Source of the DNA: an uncultured Thermoguttaceae bacterium
Lineage (GTDB): Bacteria; Planctomycetota; Planctomycetia; Pirellulales; Thermoguttaceae
DNA: 64,000 nt
Direction of reading: 5' to 3'
Assembly: GCA_938084835.1 (NCBI GenBank)
Contig: CALKER010000006.1
Span: forward strand, 620,001-684,000
Shown: piece by piece, positions 38,429 to 47,688 of the stretch
Layout: each line of letters begins with the position of its first letter
Position numbering within the stretch: position 1 is the stretch's first letter
The notes under the pieces: generated by a model
Told to the model about the DNA's origin: nothing
Database searches by the model: none
The model's input: the letters and a program-made list of their open reading frames with translations, nothing else
Position numbers and translations under genes: made by a program

Positions 38429-38727
38429 GGGCCAAGATCCCTCACATATACGAGCTGCAAGATGCTATTTGAAATTTGCTAGGTCAATTTTATCAGCTTC
38501 AAAACTTAGAGGACAATTTATGTGTTGACCACAAGGTGTCAATGCGGGCATTGAACAGTATCTCTAGCCGGTGAAAACTTTATAGCCAATCAAATGGTAG
38601 TATTCTCTCGCTTCAGCAGCTGGCATTTTGAGTGAGACCTCTTGCCCCTCCAAACGCAAATAATGACGTTGACGAAATTTGGCACCTCGCAGAGCTATAA
38701 ATTCCCGCGCGGAGGGAGGTGTTTGAC

Positions 38728-39960
38728 TTACCACACCCTCCGCCGTTGCATCAGAACGGCAATAACAATGATGACCCCTGTCAACATCAGCCGTTGGGCC
38801 TCTGGCACGGCGTTAATGCTAAGGATCTTCTCGAGATAACCGATGGTCAACGTCCCGATGAGTGTCAGACCGATCCCGCCGCGTCCGCCGGCCAAACTAG
38901 TGCCACCGATGACGACCATGGCAATAGCGGTCAGCTCGTATCCCGCGCCGGCTTCCGGATCACCCTGCTTTTCCTGGGCAGCATGGCAGATTCCGGCTAC
39001 CGCTGCCAAAAGTCCACACGTCAAATACGCCAGAATTTTGGCCCTGGTCACCAAGATACCGGAAAGTCGGGCTGCTTCTTCGTTGCCCCCAATGGCGTAA
39101 AGTTCGCGTCCCCAACGGTGCCGCGTTAGAAAAAGTCCTGTTATCGCCGCGCACACCAGAAAGATGACAGTTACCATGCTGATATTGTCCCACAGAATTC
39201 GGGAGTCGATCGCTTCCAAGATGGAAGGAATGGGCACGTAACTGTACGTGCCATCAGGATTGCGCACCGCCGTGGAAATCTTCATGCCACCACTAATGGT
39301 TTTGGCCAACCCACGTGCAAAGACCATCATGGCCAGCGTAGCGACGAACGGCTGAATTCGCAACGAGGCAGTAAGTACTCCGGAGGTCAACCCGCACGTT
39401 CCCCCCACCGCAAGACAGAGGAAAATTGCCAAACCCGCGGGCCAGCCCCAGTGAATTGTCAACAAGGCAAAAAGTACTGCCGACAGCGCTAACACACTTC
39501 CCACAGACAGATCGATTCCTCCCGTGATGATCACTAGCGTCAGTCCACAGGCAAGGATCCCAAATTCCGAAGCTTGCCGCAGACCATCACGATGAGTCGC
39601 CACTTTGTAAAAAGCCCCATCGGCATCGAAAAGAACGCCGAGCAATAGTACGAGAAGCCACGCTACGATCGCCCGAGCAATAGGCGAGGTGACCACCGTT
39701 TGCCATCCGCGTCTTTCTGGCCTTTCCCCGGTCCGAACCAGCCAGAGGTAAACGCCGGAGAAGCCCACCGCATAAAAACATAGAAGGAGAAGGCGAAAGG
39801 CCACCACCGAAGTTACTGTCAATCCAAAACAGTTGAGTATGCCCTGGATTGCGTAAATAAGCGGAAGAGGGACTCCGGCAAATCGTGCGACCAGTGCCAA
39901 CGCAAGTGCCGTCACTCCCACTATGCCGGCAATTCCGGTCGTAGTACCTCGAGTAGGCAT
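38728..39960 (-). CDS. Ribose-type sugar ABC transporter permease
   Basis: A 410-residue permease of the RbsC/AraH/XylH family with about ten hydrophobic segments. Family-typical stretches are I-T-G-G-I-D-L-S-V-G-S-V-L-A-L and, near the end, A-I-A-M-V-V-I-G-G-T-S-L-A-G-G-R-G. About 80 extra N-terminal residues with extra hydrophobic helices precede the core, longer than E. coli RbsC (about 320). It lies between the ATPase and binding-protein genes on one strand. Confidence 0.93.
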   Translation of the reverse strand: MPTRGTTTGIAGIVGVTALALALVARFAGVPLPLIYAIQGILNCFGLTVTSVVAFRLLLLCFYAVGFSGVYLWLVRTGERPERRGWQTVVTSPIARAIVAWLLVLLLGVLFDADGAFYKVATHRDGLRQASEFGILACGLTLVIITGGIDLSVGSVLALSAVLFALLTIHWGWPAGLAIFLCLAVGGTCGLTSGVLTASLRIQPFVATLAMMVFARGLAKTISGGMKISTAVRNPDGTYSYVPIPSILEAIDSRILWDNISMVTVIFLVCAAITGLFLTRHRWGRELYAIGGNEEAARLSGILVTRAKILAYLTCGLLAAVAGICHAAQEKQGDPEAGAGYELTAIAMVVIGGTSLAGGRGGIGLTLIGTLTIGYLEKILSINAVPEAQRLMLTGVIIVIAVLMQRRRVW

Positions 39961-40155
39961 CTTTCAGTTTATCCGCCAATTTTTCCTTAATCTTGCCATC
40001 AGCAATTTTTGGACGTCAGAGCCTTCCTGCTGCCAAACAGATCCTACCTGACGGTGAGCTAGCAACCAGCCAAGTCTGATGTGCTTACTTACCGTTCACA
40101 GGGCTTGGGCCAGTCTACAGATGGTGCAGCCAGGGTCGGTTTATGACTGCCGTTG

Positions 40156-41718
40156 TTACCCTCCACGGTAGACTTGGCCCGGTAGCGCCGATCGTTGCCC
40201 CATCGCCGCTTCAAGAATTTTCTCTGGAGTGGCCTCCTCCGCGGTTAGCTCGGCGACCGCTTCTCCCCGGTGGAGCACTAAGATGCGATGACTTAAGGCA
40301 AGGAGCTCGGGAAGCTCCGATGTAGTGAGAATAATTGTGATCCCTTCCTGAGTCCATTGATGGATAAGCTCATAGATGTCGTGTTTGGCGCCGACGTCAA
40401 TTCCGCGCGTCGGTTCATCCAGCAAGAGAACCGTGGGCTGCATGTGGATGCCTTTGGCCAGTACTACTTTTTGCTGATTTCCGCCGGAAAGATGGCCAGC
40501 TTCTGCAAGGAGAGAGGGCGCCTTTAGCCGGAGTTTGTCCGCAAGAAGAGCGGCGCAGGCCATTTCACGATCGATTTTCCGCCATCCCCAGCATGTGAGG
40601 CGATGCCAATCGGTAATGGTGGCATTAGCGGCGACGGACATCGACATTATTAGGCCGGCAGATTTTCGATCGCTGGGTGCATACCCAATTCCGTGCCGGA
40701 TTGCATCGGCGGGGAAGCGGAGATGGATTGGCTTTCCATCAAGCCACACCCGCCCCGTGGTGTGGCACGCCGTCGGGTCGAATAAACCCCTTAGCACCCA
40801 AGCCGTTCCTGATCCCTGAAGGCCCGCCAGGCCGAGCACCTCGCCGGCGCGAACGGAAAAGCTGAGGTTCCGAACAGCCGGGCGCCCGCCGATGCCACCT
40901 CGGCGAACTGTTAGCGACTCCACCCGAAGGCGTTCCGAGGGATGGGGAGTACTTCGGGGTGGGAAGTGTTGTTCCAAATGTCGGCCGACCATCCATTGGA
41001 TAATTCGCTGTGCGTTAAAATGGCCCCGGATGGCGTGGCCGGCTACCCGTCCGTCCCGCAGCACCGTGATCCGGTCTCCTAAAGCCTCCATTTCTTCCAG
41101 TTTATGAGTAATAAACACAACCGCTAGCCCCGCCTTCTTTAATTTGTCTACTAAAGCAAAAAGTCGCTCACACTCCGGCTCGGATAAGGCGCTTGTCGGC
41201 TCGTCCATGATAATCACTAGTGCTTGGCGCGAAATGGCTTTGGCGATTTCTATCATCTGTTGGACCGCAATCGGGTACTCCCCAACGGGCCGAGTTGGTT
41301 CCACCGCCAGGCCGAAGTTCTCCAGCACGCGTTGCGTCGCAAGCATTTGTTGACGACGGTTGATCCAACCAAAATGACGACAAGGAAATTGCCCAAGGAA
41401 TAAATTATCCTGGACACTCATTGAGGTCACGAGAGAAAGCTCCTGATAAATCATGGCAACGCCAAGTGCCGAGGCATCCCGAGGCGAGGTCAGCCGTACC
41501 GGCTGGCCCCCAAGTTCAATGTGCCCGGAATAATCAGGATAATTCCCTGCTAAAATGCGAACCAATGTGCTTTTGCCCGCACCATTTTCCCCCGCCAAGA
41601 CGTGGATTTCGCCAGGGTAAAAGTCAATGTCCACATCGAAAAGCACTTGAACCGGCCCAAACCATTTACAAATCTTTCGGAGTCGTACTAGCGGCGGGAT
41701 GGAAGAACTAGTAGTCAT
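40156..41718 (-). CDS. Ribose-type sugar ABC transporter ATP-binding protein
   Basis: A 520-residue protein with two fused ATPase domains (RbsA/MglA/XylG type). The first has an intact Walker A (G-E-N-G-A-G-K-S-T) and V-I-M-D-E-P-T-S-A. The second has the usual degenerate P-loop (G-L-Q-G-S-G-T) with intact L-S-G-G-N-Q-Q-K and L-L-D-E-P-T-R-G-I-D. It powers the permease encoded 195 bases downstream. A longer start at 41808 is open but the ATG at 41718 gives the family-like N-terminus (L-V-R-L-R-K-I-C-K-W-F-G). Confidence 0.94.
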   Translation of the reverse strand: MTTSSSIPPLVRLRKICKWFGPVQVLFDVDIDFYPGEIHVLAGENGAGKSTLVRILAGNYPDYSGHIELGGQPVRLTSPRDASALGVAMIYQELSLVTSMSVQDNLFLGQFPCRHFGWINRRQQMLATQRVLENFGLAVEPTRPVGEYPIAVQQMIEIAKAISRQALVIIMDEPTSALSEPECERLFALVDKLKKAGLAVVFITHKLEEMEALGDRITVLRDGRVAGHAIRGHFNAQRIIQWMVGRHLEQHFPPRSTPHPSERLRVESLTVRRGGIGGRPAVRNLSFSVRAGEVLGLAGLQGSGTAWVLRGLFDPTACHTTGRVWLDGKPIHLRFPADAIRHGIGYAPSDRKSAGLIMSMSVAANATITDWHRLTCWGWRKIDREMACAALLADKLRLKAPSLLAEAGHLSGGNQQKVVLAKGIHMQPTVLLLDEPTRGIDVGAKHDIYELIHQWTQEGITIILTTSELPELLALSHRILVLHRGEAVAELTAEEATPEKILEAAMGQRSALPGQVYRGG

Positions 41719-41976
41719 AGCCAACGTCCAGACGCTCCGTAAATCGGTTTTCACATCCGCTTGATTTCGCGCGTCCCGCAAGAAAACGATTCCGGGGAGG
41801 TGTCCCACTTGGTAAAGCGGTTGAATCCTGAGGGAAGCTTATACGAGGAAACCGATCGCTAAGTTGGCCTTTAGTATTCAAGCAACTTAGCTGTTTGGCC
41901 GAGCCTAAATCTGAGGCGTAATTCCTACTTGGGAGTGTTGCCTAATCTCGAGTGCTTCACGACGGCGCATGGGCTT

Positions 41977-42669
41977 TTAACGTGCCAAAGTCTCGTTGAC
42001 TCCTAGTCGGCGCCATACGGGCGGAAGAGGCGCTCGTAGGAGGAGGGGGCTTTCTTCCTCAGGATGTTCCACCTCCAACTCGCGGGCATGAAGGGCAATT
42101 CCCACTGGAAATGGGATTCGCGAACCATATTTACGGTCGCCGACTATCGGTATCTCATGGGCAGCCAACTGCCATCGAAGCTGATGTTTGCGGCCGGTCA
42201 CGGGTTCCAACTCCACGAGGAACCAATCACCTACTTGCTCCCGCACCCAGTACTTCGTCACAGCTTCCAGAGCTTTAGCATCTGCTGATGAACCCGCCAC
42301 AACCTTCCGATGGCGTCTATCAATTCGCAACCAGTCGTGCCACTGCCCACATTTCCGAGGTGGTGCCTTCGCGACGAGAGCCCAGTATTTTTTCCGAATG
42401 CGTCGATTACGAAACTGTTCGCACAAGTGGGCTGCCGTCGATGGGTCTTTGGCCATGAGTAAGACCCCCGTAACAGGGGTGTCGAGGCGGCTTACCACCC
42501 CAAGAAAGAGGCCCGAATCTGATGGACCACGGGCTGCCAAGAACTGTCGCAAGAGTGCCACGACGCTTCGGCGGTCAGGAGCAACCCCCATGGTGGGGAT
42601 CCCAGCCGGCTTGTTGACGGCCAATAGATACTGGTCTTCATAAATGATCTCAAAGGGGGCTATGGCCAT
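41977..42669 (-). CDS. RluA-family RNA pseudouridine synthase
   Basis: A 230-residue enzyme that isomerises uridine in rRNA or tRNA. The catalytic aspartate lies in S-R-L-D-T-P-V-T-G, corresponding to the family's H-R-L-D-x-x-T-S-G. V-N-K-P-A-G near the N-terminus, and P-V-T-G-R-K-H-Q-L-R, I-V-G-D-R-K-Y-G and I-A-L-H-A-R-E-L downstream, are typical. There is no S4 domain, so RluA or TruC/RluC-like short forms are closest. The target site is unknown. Confidence 0.92.
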   Translation of the reverse strand: MAIAPFEIIYEDQYLLAVNKPAGIPTMGVAPDRRSVVALLRQFLAARGPSDSGLFLGVVSRLDTPVTGVLLMAKDPSTAAHLCEQFRNRRIRKKYWALVAKAPPRKCGQWHDWLRIDRRHRKVVAGSSADAKALEAVTKYWVREQVGDWFLVELEPVTGRKHQLRWQLAAHEIPIVGDRKYGSRIPFPVGIALHARELEVEHPEEESPLLLRAPLPPVWRRLGVNETLAR

Positions 42670-43285
42670 TGAAAACGTTCTTTTGGCTCCGCACGATGAT
42701 TAGGGCTTGATTCCCGATCTTAACTGGACAGTGGACGAACGTGTTCCGGCTTAGCGTTGTGACGCGTGTTTCTTTCACGAACGGAATTGAGAGTTTCGCC
42801 TTAACTTACCCGGCTTTGTGCCAATCGATATAATGATTGTATTGCGTTTCCTTGCATGGATTTCTGCCCCTCACCAATTTCGCCAACTAGCACGGAGGAC
42901 GGCGTATCGGCACAAGGCAACCGCGGGGTGCGCAATGGCGGACACATCACGAACGAATCACAGGCAAAAGTGTAACCTTGATCCCAACTGTCTTGCCTGG
43001 CTTCCGGTACAAGGGCCAGGGAAACTTACTGATCTCACAACACGTGGATTGGCCGGGGAATTTGACTAAATATTATAACATCAAGAATCTTCGATGTCGG
43101 GCCGAACGACTTTTGCGCGAAAAAAAACGACTTTTGCGCGAAAAAATACGCGCTCCAACGGCAAAACTTTACCCACGCGGACGAGGTGAAGGGAGTGCAC
43201 GATTTTGACCTCTCACCTGGGGTGTGTACTCCGCCCTCCGAAGATTAGCATTGAATTTGGGGATTTAAACTGAATTTGGATTAGC
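42670..43285. other. Divergent intergenic region before maf
   Basis: No gene recognised. Contains a TATAAT at about 42831-42836 without a matching -35, and the 21-base tandem repeat at 43107-43147. Confidence 0.4.
43107..43147. repeat. Tandem 21-bp repeat, two copies
   Basis: CGACTTTTGCGCG followed by an A-run occurs at 43107-43127 and again, head to tail, at 43128-43147. Only the length and end of the A-run differ. It looks like a recent slippage duplication upstream of the maf gene. Confidence 0.8.
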
Positions 43286-43900
43286 ATGACGGAAGGTGAC
43301 TCGCCCCATCTTCCACAAAACCTTATCCTGGCAAGCCGGTCACCCCGGCGAAGGGAGCTCCTTAAAGAACAGGGGTTTGAATTTGACGTATCTCCCCCTG
43401 ATATCCTCGAACCGCCACCTCGTCCGGGCGAAAGTGCTGAAGTCTATGCCTTGCGTTTGGCCTTTGAGAAGGCCGCTAACGTGGCGGGACGATTTTCCGC
43501 CGGTCTTGTTCTGGCGTGCGATACGGTTGTGGAATGTGACGGGGAAATTTTTGGCACACCCACGGATCGTGAAGATGCGGAACGGATCCTCCGAGCTCTA
43601 CGCGGAAGAATTCATCGGGTGATCACCGCAGTGTGTCTATGGGATGTATCGACGGGGCGGGCCCAACTGCGGGCAGCCACTACTGTGCTTCGCATGCATC
43701 CTCTAACCGATGAACAACTCCGCGACTACCTCGATTCTAACAAGTGGCAGGGAAAAGCTGGGGCCTTCGGCTATCAGGATCGGCTGGGTTGGGTCGAGAT
43801 AGTGGAAGGGAGCGCTTCTAACGTGGTTGGGCTCCCGCTCGAATTACTGAGGGAGATGCTTCCATTCTTTTGTGAAACACCGCCATCGCCCGCGAGCTAA
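43286..43900 (+). CDS. maf: Maf-like nucleoside triphosphate pyrophosphatase
   Basis: A 204-residue house-cleaning enzyme that hydrolyses non-canonical or modified nucleoside triphosphates (dTTP/UTP in many members). The N-terminal signature L-I-L-A-S-R-S-P-R-R-R-E-L-L, the C-D-T-V-V active-site segment, the G-x-P-x-D-x-x-D-A region and the W-Q-G-K-A-G-A-F-G-Y-Q-D near the C-terminus are all present. E. coli YhdE (MafA) type is the nearest functional group. Confidence 0.94.
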   Translation: MTEGDSPHLPQNLILASRSPRRRELLKEQGFEFDVSPPDILEPPPRPGESAEVYALRLAFEKAANVAGRFSAGLVLACDTVVECDGEIFGTPTDREDAERILRALRGRIHRVITAVCLWDVSTGRAQLRAATTVLRMHPLTDEQLRDYLDSNKWQGKAGAFGYQDRLGWVEIVEGSASNVVGLPLELLREMLPFFCETPPSPAS

Positions 43901-45359
43901 GTAGGCAGTGGTAAGTGAGGTTCGCATGGAATCAGCATGACTACTTTCAGGTGGACTTGACCGGCTTAGCTGCCGGAAGCCTGGGCGTTTGCCAAATGGT
44001 TCAGCCGGGTGTCAGAGTGGTCGCTAGGGCTCGTCCAGAAAATGGCGGGTCCCCCAACGATTGAGGACTTCTAGTCAAAATGACAGAGGACATCTTCTCG
44101 TCAGGCTTTCAGAGGAAATGTAGCTAAGATTTCTGGATGGAGGGTTGGGGATGCCACGCCAGGCTGGGTCGGGAAAGATTCCCAAAATCGTTATAAACTC
44201 GGATCGGAAACGTGGTGTCCGAATTGCTCACCGGTCTCCCGCAAAAAATTTTAGGTACTAAACCTCGGTATGGAGCTATCCGGAGGAACTTTCTCCGAAC
44301 AGGGACAGGCCGGGAAATCTGCTGGGAAGGCCGAAATAGGCTAAGTCGCTTCCGGGGCCTTTTTTGCGCATATGCCGACCTTTGAAACCGGCTCGGGGAA
44401 GCTCGCCTAATGGCTGATAGCTTTATGGCTGATAGTCTAGCGGGGGGATTTGCCGGCGCGCTATCGCCCGAAACCCATACCCGGCCGAGATCCCGGCGGT
44501 TTACCCGGGCTAAGGTGGAAAGGAGTGGATCGCCGAAAACACATGATTGCGATTTCGGATGATGATTTCGGGTTGAGTGTGGCGAACGGCGTTCGATTGC
44601 GTGCCGGGCAGCCCGGTGCCTTGAGAAGCAACCATAGTCCTTGTTCAACTGTTTTAGGCGGACGTCGGGGAGTGTGAACGCGGCAGAAATATCCGACATG
44701 TTGCTCGGTGCTACGATGGAGAGGGACGTAACACCAAACTGGGCTTTGGGGTGTCCGAAAACTCCTTCCCGAAGGGATGGTTTTATCGCGAAGATTTATT
44801 GGTAGTTGGGTTGGGAGCGGATGCCGGGAAACGAGGCCTGCTGCTTTGCGGGAGTTTAAACGAGTTCGCTGGGATTCAGCTCAGCACTTCGGGGCTTGGA
44901 TATTTCGAACTCCGCCCACCGGTATTTGTGGGAAAAGCTGAGACGTTTCCGGGTTGTTAGCTCATGCCCCCAGAGCGCGGGCTGACACCTGGGGAGGTCC
45001 TTCGGCCACTGGGGACTCATAGAGAAGTGCGGATTCCCCGCGAGAGTTTGCCGGGCTATTCCTGTGAAAATATGGCAACCTTTCGGAGTCGTAAAAAAAC
45101 GGCGACGGATGACTTGGCGAAGGTCGTTAATCGTGGGAAAGTTTAAGACCCGGAGTTGGGGCCCAGGCCTGGGGGGTAAGGCGTATCTGGGCGGTCAGTG
45201 CATAATTTCTTAGGGTAAGCCAGCTGGGGAAATGGAAGGGGGTAGTAGACATTTGGTTGATTTGGTGGTAAGCTAGCGCCAAAAATGTTGGGAAAGTCAT
45301 CTTAGTCGGCAACATGTTTGGGTGGCGGGAGCCAAGGTGAAGGTTGCGTCCGTAAAGTC
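43901..45359. other. Longest intergenic stretch of the window
   Basis: Nearly 1.5 kb without a convincing gene on either strand. Visible structure: a hairpin AAGGCC/GGCCTT (44327-44332/44356-44361) followed by TTTT (to 44365), which could terminate plus-strand transcripts; a repeated ATGGCTGATAG (near 44410 and 44425); and a 12-bp perfect palindrome CCCAGGCCTGGG near 45164. It may be a decayed gene or an unrecognised RNA region. Confidence 0.45.
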
Positions 45360-45698
45360 ATGCAAGCGCACGAGGCTTTCGAATTCGGCTGTCGGTTTTT
45401 AGAAAAACACGACCTTGAAAAGGCGGAGATGGCCTTTAATTTGGCCTTGAAAATCGATCCGAGCTTCGCGGAAGCTCATAACGGCCTGGGGGTTATCTAC
45501 GCTTTGCGCGGAAAATGCCCTCAGGCACTGCTCCACTGTGCGAAGGCAATTGAGCTCGATCCAGACGAGCCGGAATTTTACCGGTCCCGGGCGTACATTT
45601 ATCTTCGCATGGATGACTACCGCGCGGCTCAGATGGATCTTCTCAAGGCGAAAAAACTTGAAGGGGCTCGCCGAGCGGCCGAGCCGGCCGTGACCTAA
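45360..45698 (+). CDS. Small tetratricopeptide-repeat protein
   Basis: A 112-residue protein made of about three TPR units (for example F-A-E-A-H-N-G-L-G-V-I-Y-A-L-R-G-K and A-I-E-L-D-P-D-E-P-E-F-Y), with the final unit ending before a basic tail. TPR stacks bind other proteins, so an adaptor role is likely, partner unknown. The ATG at 45360 fits the first helix; a TTG at 45318 would add 14 residues without repeat character. Confidence 0.8.
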   Translation: MQAHEAFEFGCRFLEKHDLEKAEMAFNLALKIDPSFAEAHNGLGVIYALRGKCPQALLHCAKAIELDPDEPEFYRSRAYIYLRMDDYRAAQMDLLKAKKLEGARRAAEPAVT

Positions 45699-46224
45699 CC
45701 CCCCGAGTGCTGCTCACCTTTCCGTATGGTGCCTCTCTGCAGCTCAATAGCACGCAGTTTTCGGGAGAAGGCTTTCCCGTGGTTTAATCATACGGGGGAT
45801 GCCATCTTGGAAAAAATCTTGTGGAAACCATTTTTCATTTTTGCTGCGGGTGAGGAACCTTCCGAGAACATCCGGGCGAGTGATGATCCACCGCGGGGCG
45901 ATTGGCACCAAGGCATCGGTAAGGGATGAAGTTCGAAAATTTGCCGCTTGCAAATTACTGAGTTCTTGTCTAGGCTTGAAAACAGTTAGGAGACTACCCA
46001 GCCGCTAACGCGTATCCGTCAAAGGAAGTGAATTGGAGGCTTGGGTAATCACCAGCGCTGCGGGTACGTAGCGGTCTTGCTTGGCGTCAGCAGGTAGCTG
46101 ACCCATGGCAGTGTCCCAGAGGGAGAAAATTTGTACGGGGCTGGGTATTCGAGAGTTGGCTACTTCGCACCGGAGCGGTCCGTGCCCTTACTGAATTTGG
46201 TTGCTGAAACCGGAGGAATACACG
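45699..46224. other. Intergenic stretch before the methyltransferase
   Basis: Nothing recognised apart from the GGAGG site (46211-46216 area) that serves the ATG at 46225. Confidence 0.4.
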
Positions 46225-46869
46225 ATGGGAGTCGGAATGCGCAAAAAGTCTGTTGCTCGAGTGTGGCTTAAGGCGTCTTTGATTACGGTGCTGGGTCTTT
46301 TGCTTGCATGTGGGGTTGGCATCGGGACATGGTATGTGCTCTCGGGTCCGCCGACATCTGTTGCGGCACCTCCTCGCAGTGTGCCCGATGTACCTTTCGT
46401 GCCTACTCCTCACGACATTGTAATGGAAATGCTCAAACTCGCTGAAGTCGGTCCGAATGACGTTGTGTACGACTTGGGTTGTGGTGATGGCCGGATCGTG
46501 GTGGCCGCTGCCAAACATTTTGGCGCAAGAGCCGTTGGCGTGGATAAAGATCCCAGGCGGGTTGCGGAAAGCCTAGAAAACGTAAAAACCAATGGCGTGG
46601 AAGACAAAGTCACCATTATTCAAGACGATTTGTTCAATGTCGATCTGGGCCCAGCCACGGTGATTACGATGTACCTGCTTCCTTCAGTCAACAATGCACT
46701 TTTGCCCCGGCTAGAGAAGCTGAAACCTGGGACCCGCATCGTCTCTCACGATTTTGACATTGATGGTGTGATCCCCAAGAAGGTGCTCCGTGTTCGCTCC
46801 AGTGAAAGTCATCGGGAACATACGATTTATTTCTGGGTGGTACCTTTTGAAAAGGAAGGAATCCGGTAG
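46225..46869 (+). CDS. Membrane-anchored SAM-dependent methyltransferase
   Basis: A 214-residue protein. A basic start is followed by one hydrophobic segment (about 16-42) that anchors or exports it, then a class I methyltransferase domain: motif I D-L-G-C-G-D-G-R-I (about 86-94), V-G-V-D-K-D, and a D-D-L-F segment for SAM binding. The tail S-H-D-F-D-I-D-G-V-I-P resembles a group of small methyltransferases of unknown target that are similarly short. GGAGG lies eight bases before the ATG at 46225, which excludes the in-frame TTG at 46201. An anchor on such a domain is unusual; export would raise the question of how SAM is supplied. Confidence 0.85.
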   Translation: MGVGMRKKSVARVWLKASLITVLGLLLACGVGIGTWYVLSGPPTSVAAPPRSVPDVPFVPTPHDIVMEMLKLAEVGPNDVVYDLGCGDGRIVVAAAKHFGARAVGVDKDPRRVAESLENVKTNGVEDKVTIIQDDLFNVDLGPATVITMYLLPSVNNALLPRLEKLKPGTRIVSHDFDIDGVIPKKVLRVRSSESHREHTIYFWVVPFEKEGIR

Positions 46870-47688
46870 CCGGTATCCCGATTGAAATTTTTAGCGACGT
46901 GTCACTATTGGGTTGCCGAAGGTCTAATTCCGCATATTTCCCCACAGGCAGAGTGTGGTCGGAAATCGTTCTAAGTTTTTTGATCGTTTTATTCATTCGA
47001 TCTCTTAGGTGCCATTCCGGGGGGCCGGTTTTGAGTACCTCGGGGAAACTCCAAACCGGCCCGGAGGGCACTAGCCATCATGCGTGTTAAGCTTTTCCTT
47101 TTGTTTGTTAGGGGACATCGCACAGGTTCGGGTCTCCCAGATATAGCCCCTTTCCGCCGATCTGTGAGCTGCGCCCTGAGGACCACGAACAGAAGCCCAG
47201 TTTGGATAGCGCGGGTGTTTTTTTTCGAGTTGCTTGATCTCTGGCATTAGGCCAGAGACGGGGAAGCGGTCTCGTCGCGAAGTGTCCGAGTTAAAGTGGG
47301 CCCAGATGCTTCTTAGCGGTTTGGCACGAATCTCGCGGGACTTGGGAGATTAATGTGCTCATTTCTGTGAGGCTGTGGGTAGGTGCGAGGGCGCCACTTC
47401 CTGGGAGCAATCATGCCGGCGGATGGGAACTTGTCGTGTGGTCGGGTTGCGGAACCAGAATTGCGCAGAGCTTGCCATGGGAAGGCAATATTTGCGCATC
47501 GCGGAGAGGAAGGTTTTTTCAGAAAAGGCCTGGTTCGCGGGGTGGTCGTGCCACCTAAATGGCCCACCGGTAGTTTGAGCTTACGGCACTCTTAACCTCA
47601 GGCTCGCTGGGATGGCTTCACGGTACGCCGTGCGGAGGTCATCTCCCCTGGAGTGAGCCATCTATGGAAGGCAGCTTTTTCACTGGCC
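46870..47688. other. Intergenic stretch between convergent genes
   Basis: No gene recognised in 0.82 kb. Its one strong structure is the hairpin at 47022-47062 listed separately. Confidence 0.45.
47022..47062. repeat. Strong inverted repeat (hairpin)
   Basis: GGGCCGGTTT (47022-47031) pairs perfectly with AAACCGGCCC (47053-47062). After a single mismatch GAGT (47033-47036) pairs with ACTC (47048-47051), leaving an 11-base loop. It lies about 150 bases past the methyltransferase stop. No T-run follows on either strand. Confidence 0.6.

Noticed and set aside
43998..44070. A stretch resembling the D-arm of a serine or leucine tRNA (GTCAGAGTGGTCG).
   Set aside because: No matching acceptor stem, anticodon arm or T-loop could be assembled around it.
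44124..44699. A 191-codon minus-strand frame in the long gap.
   Set aside because: Arg/Ser/Pro-rich with no recognisable motif, no ribosome-binding site, and low-complexity character typical of spurious frames.
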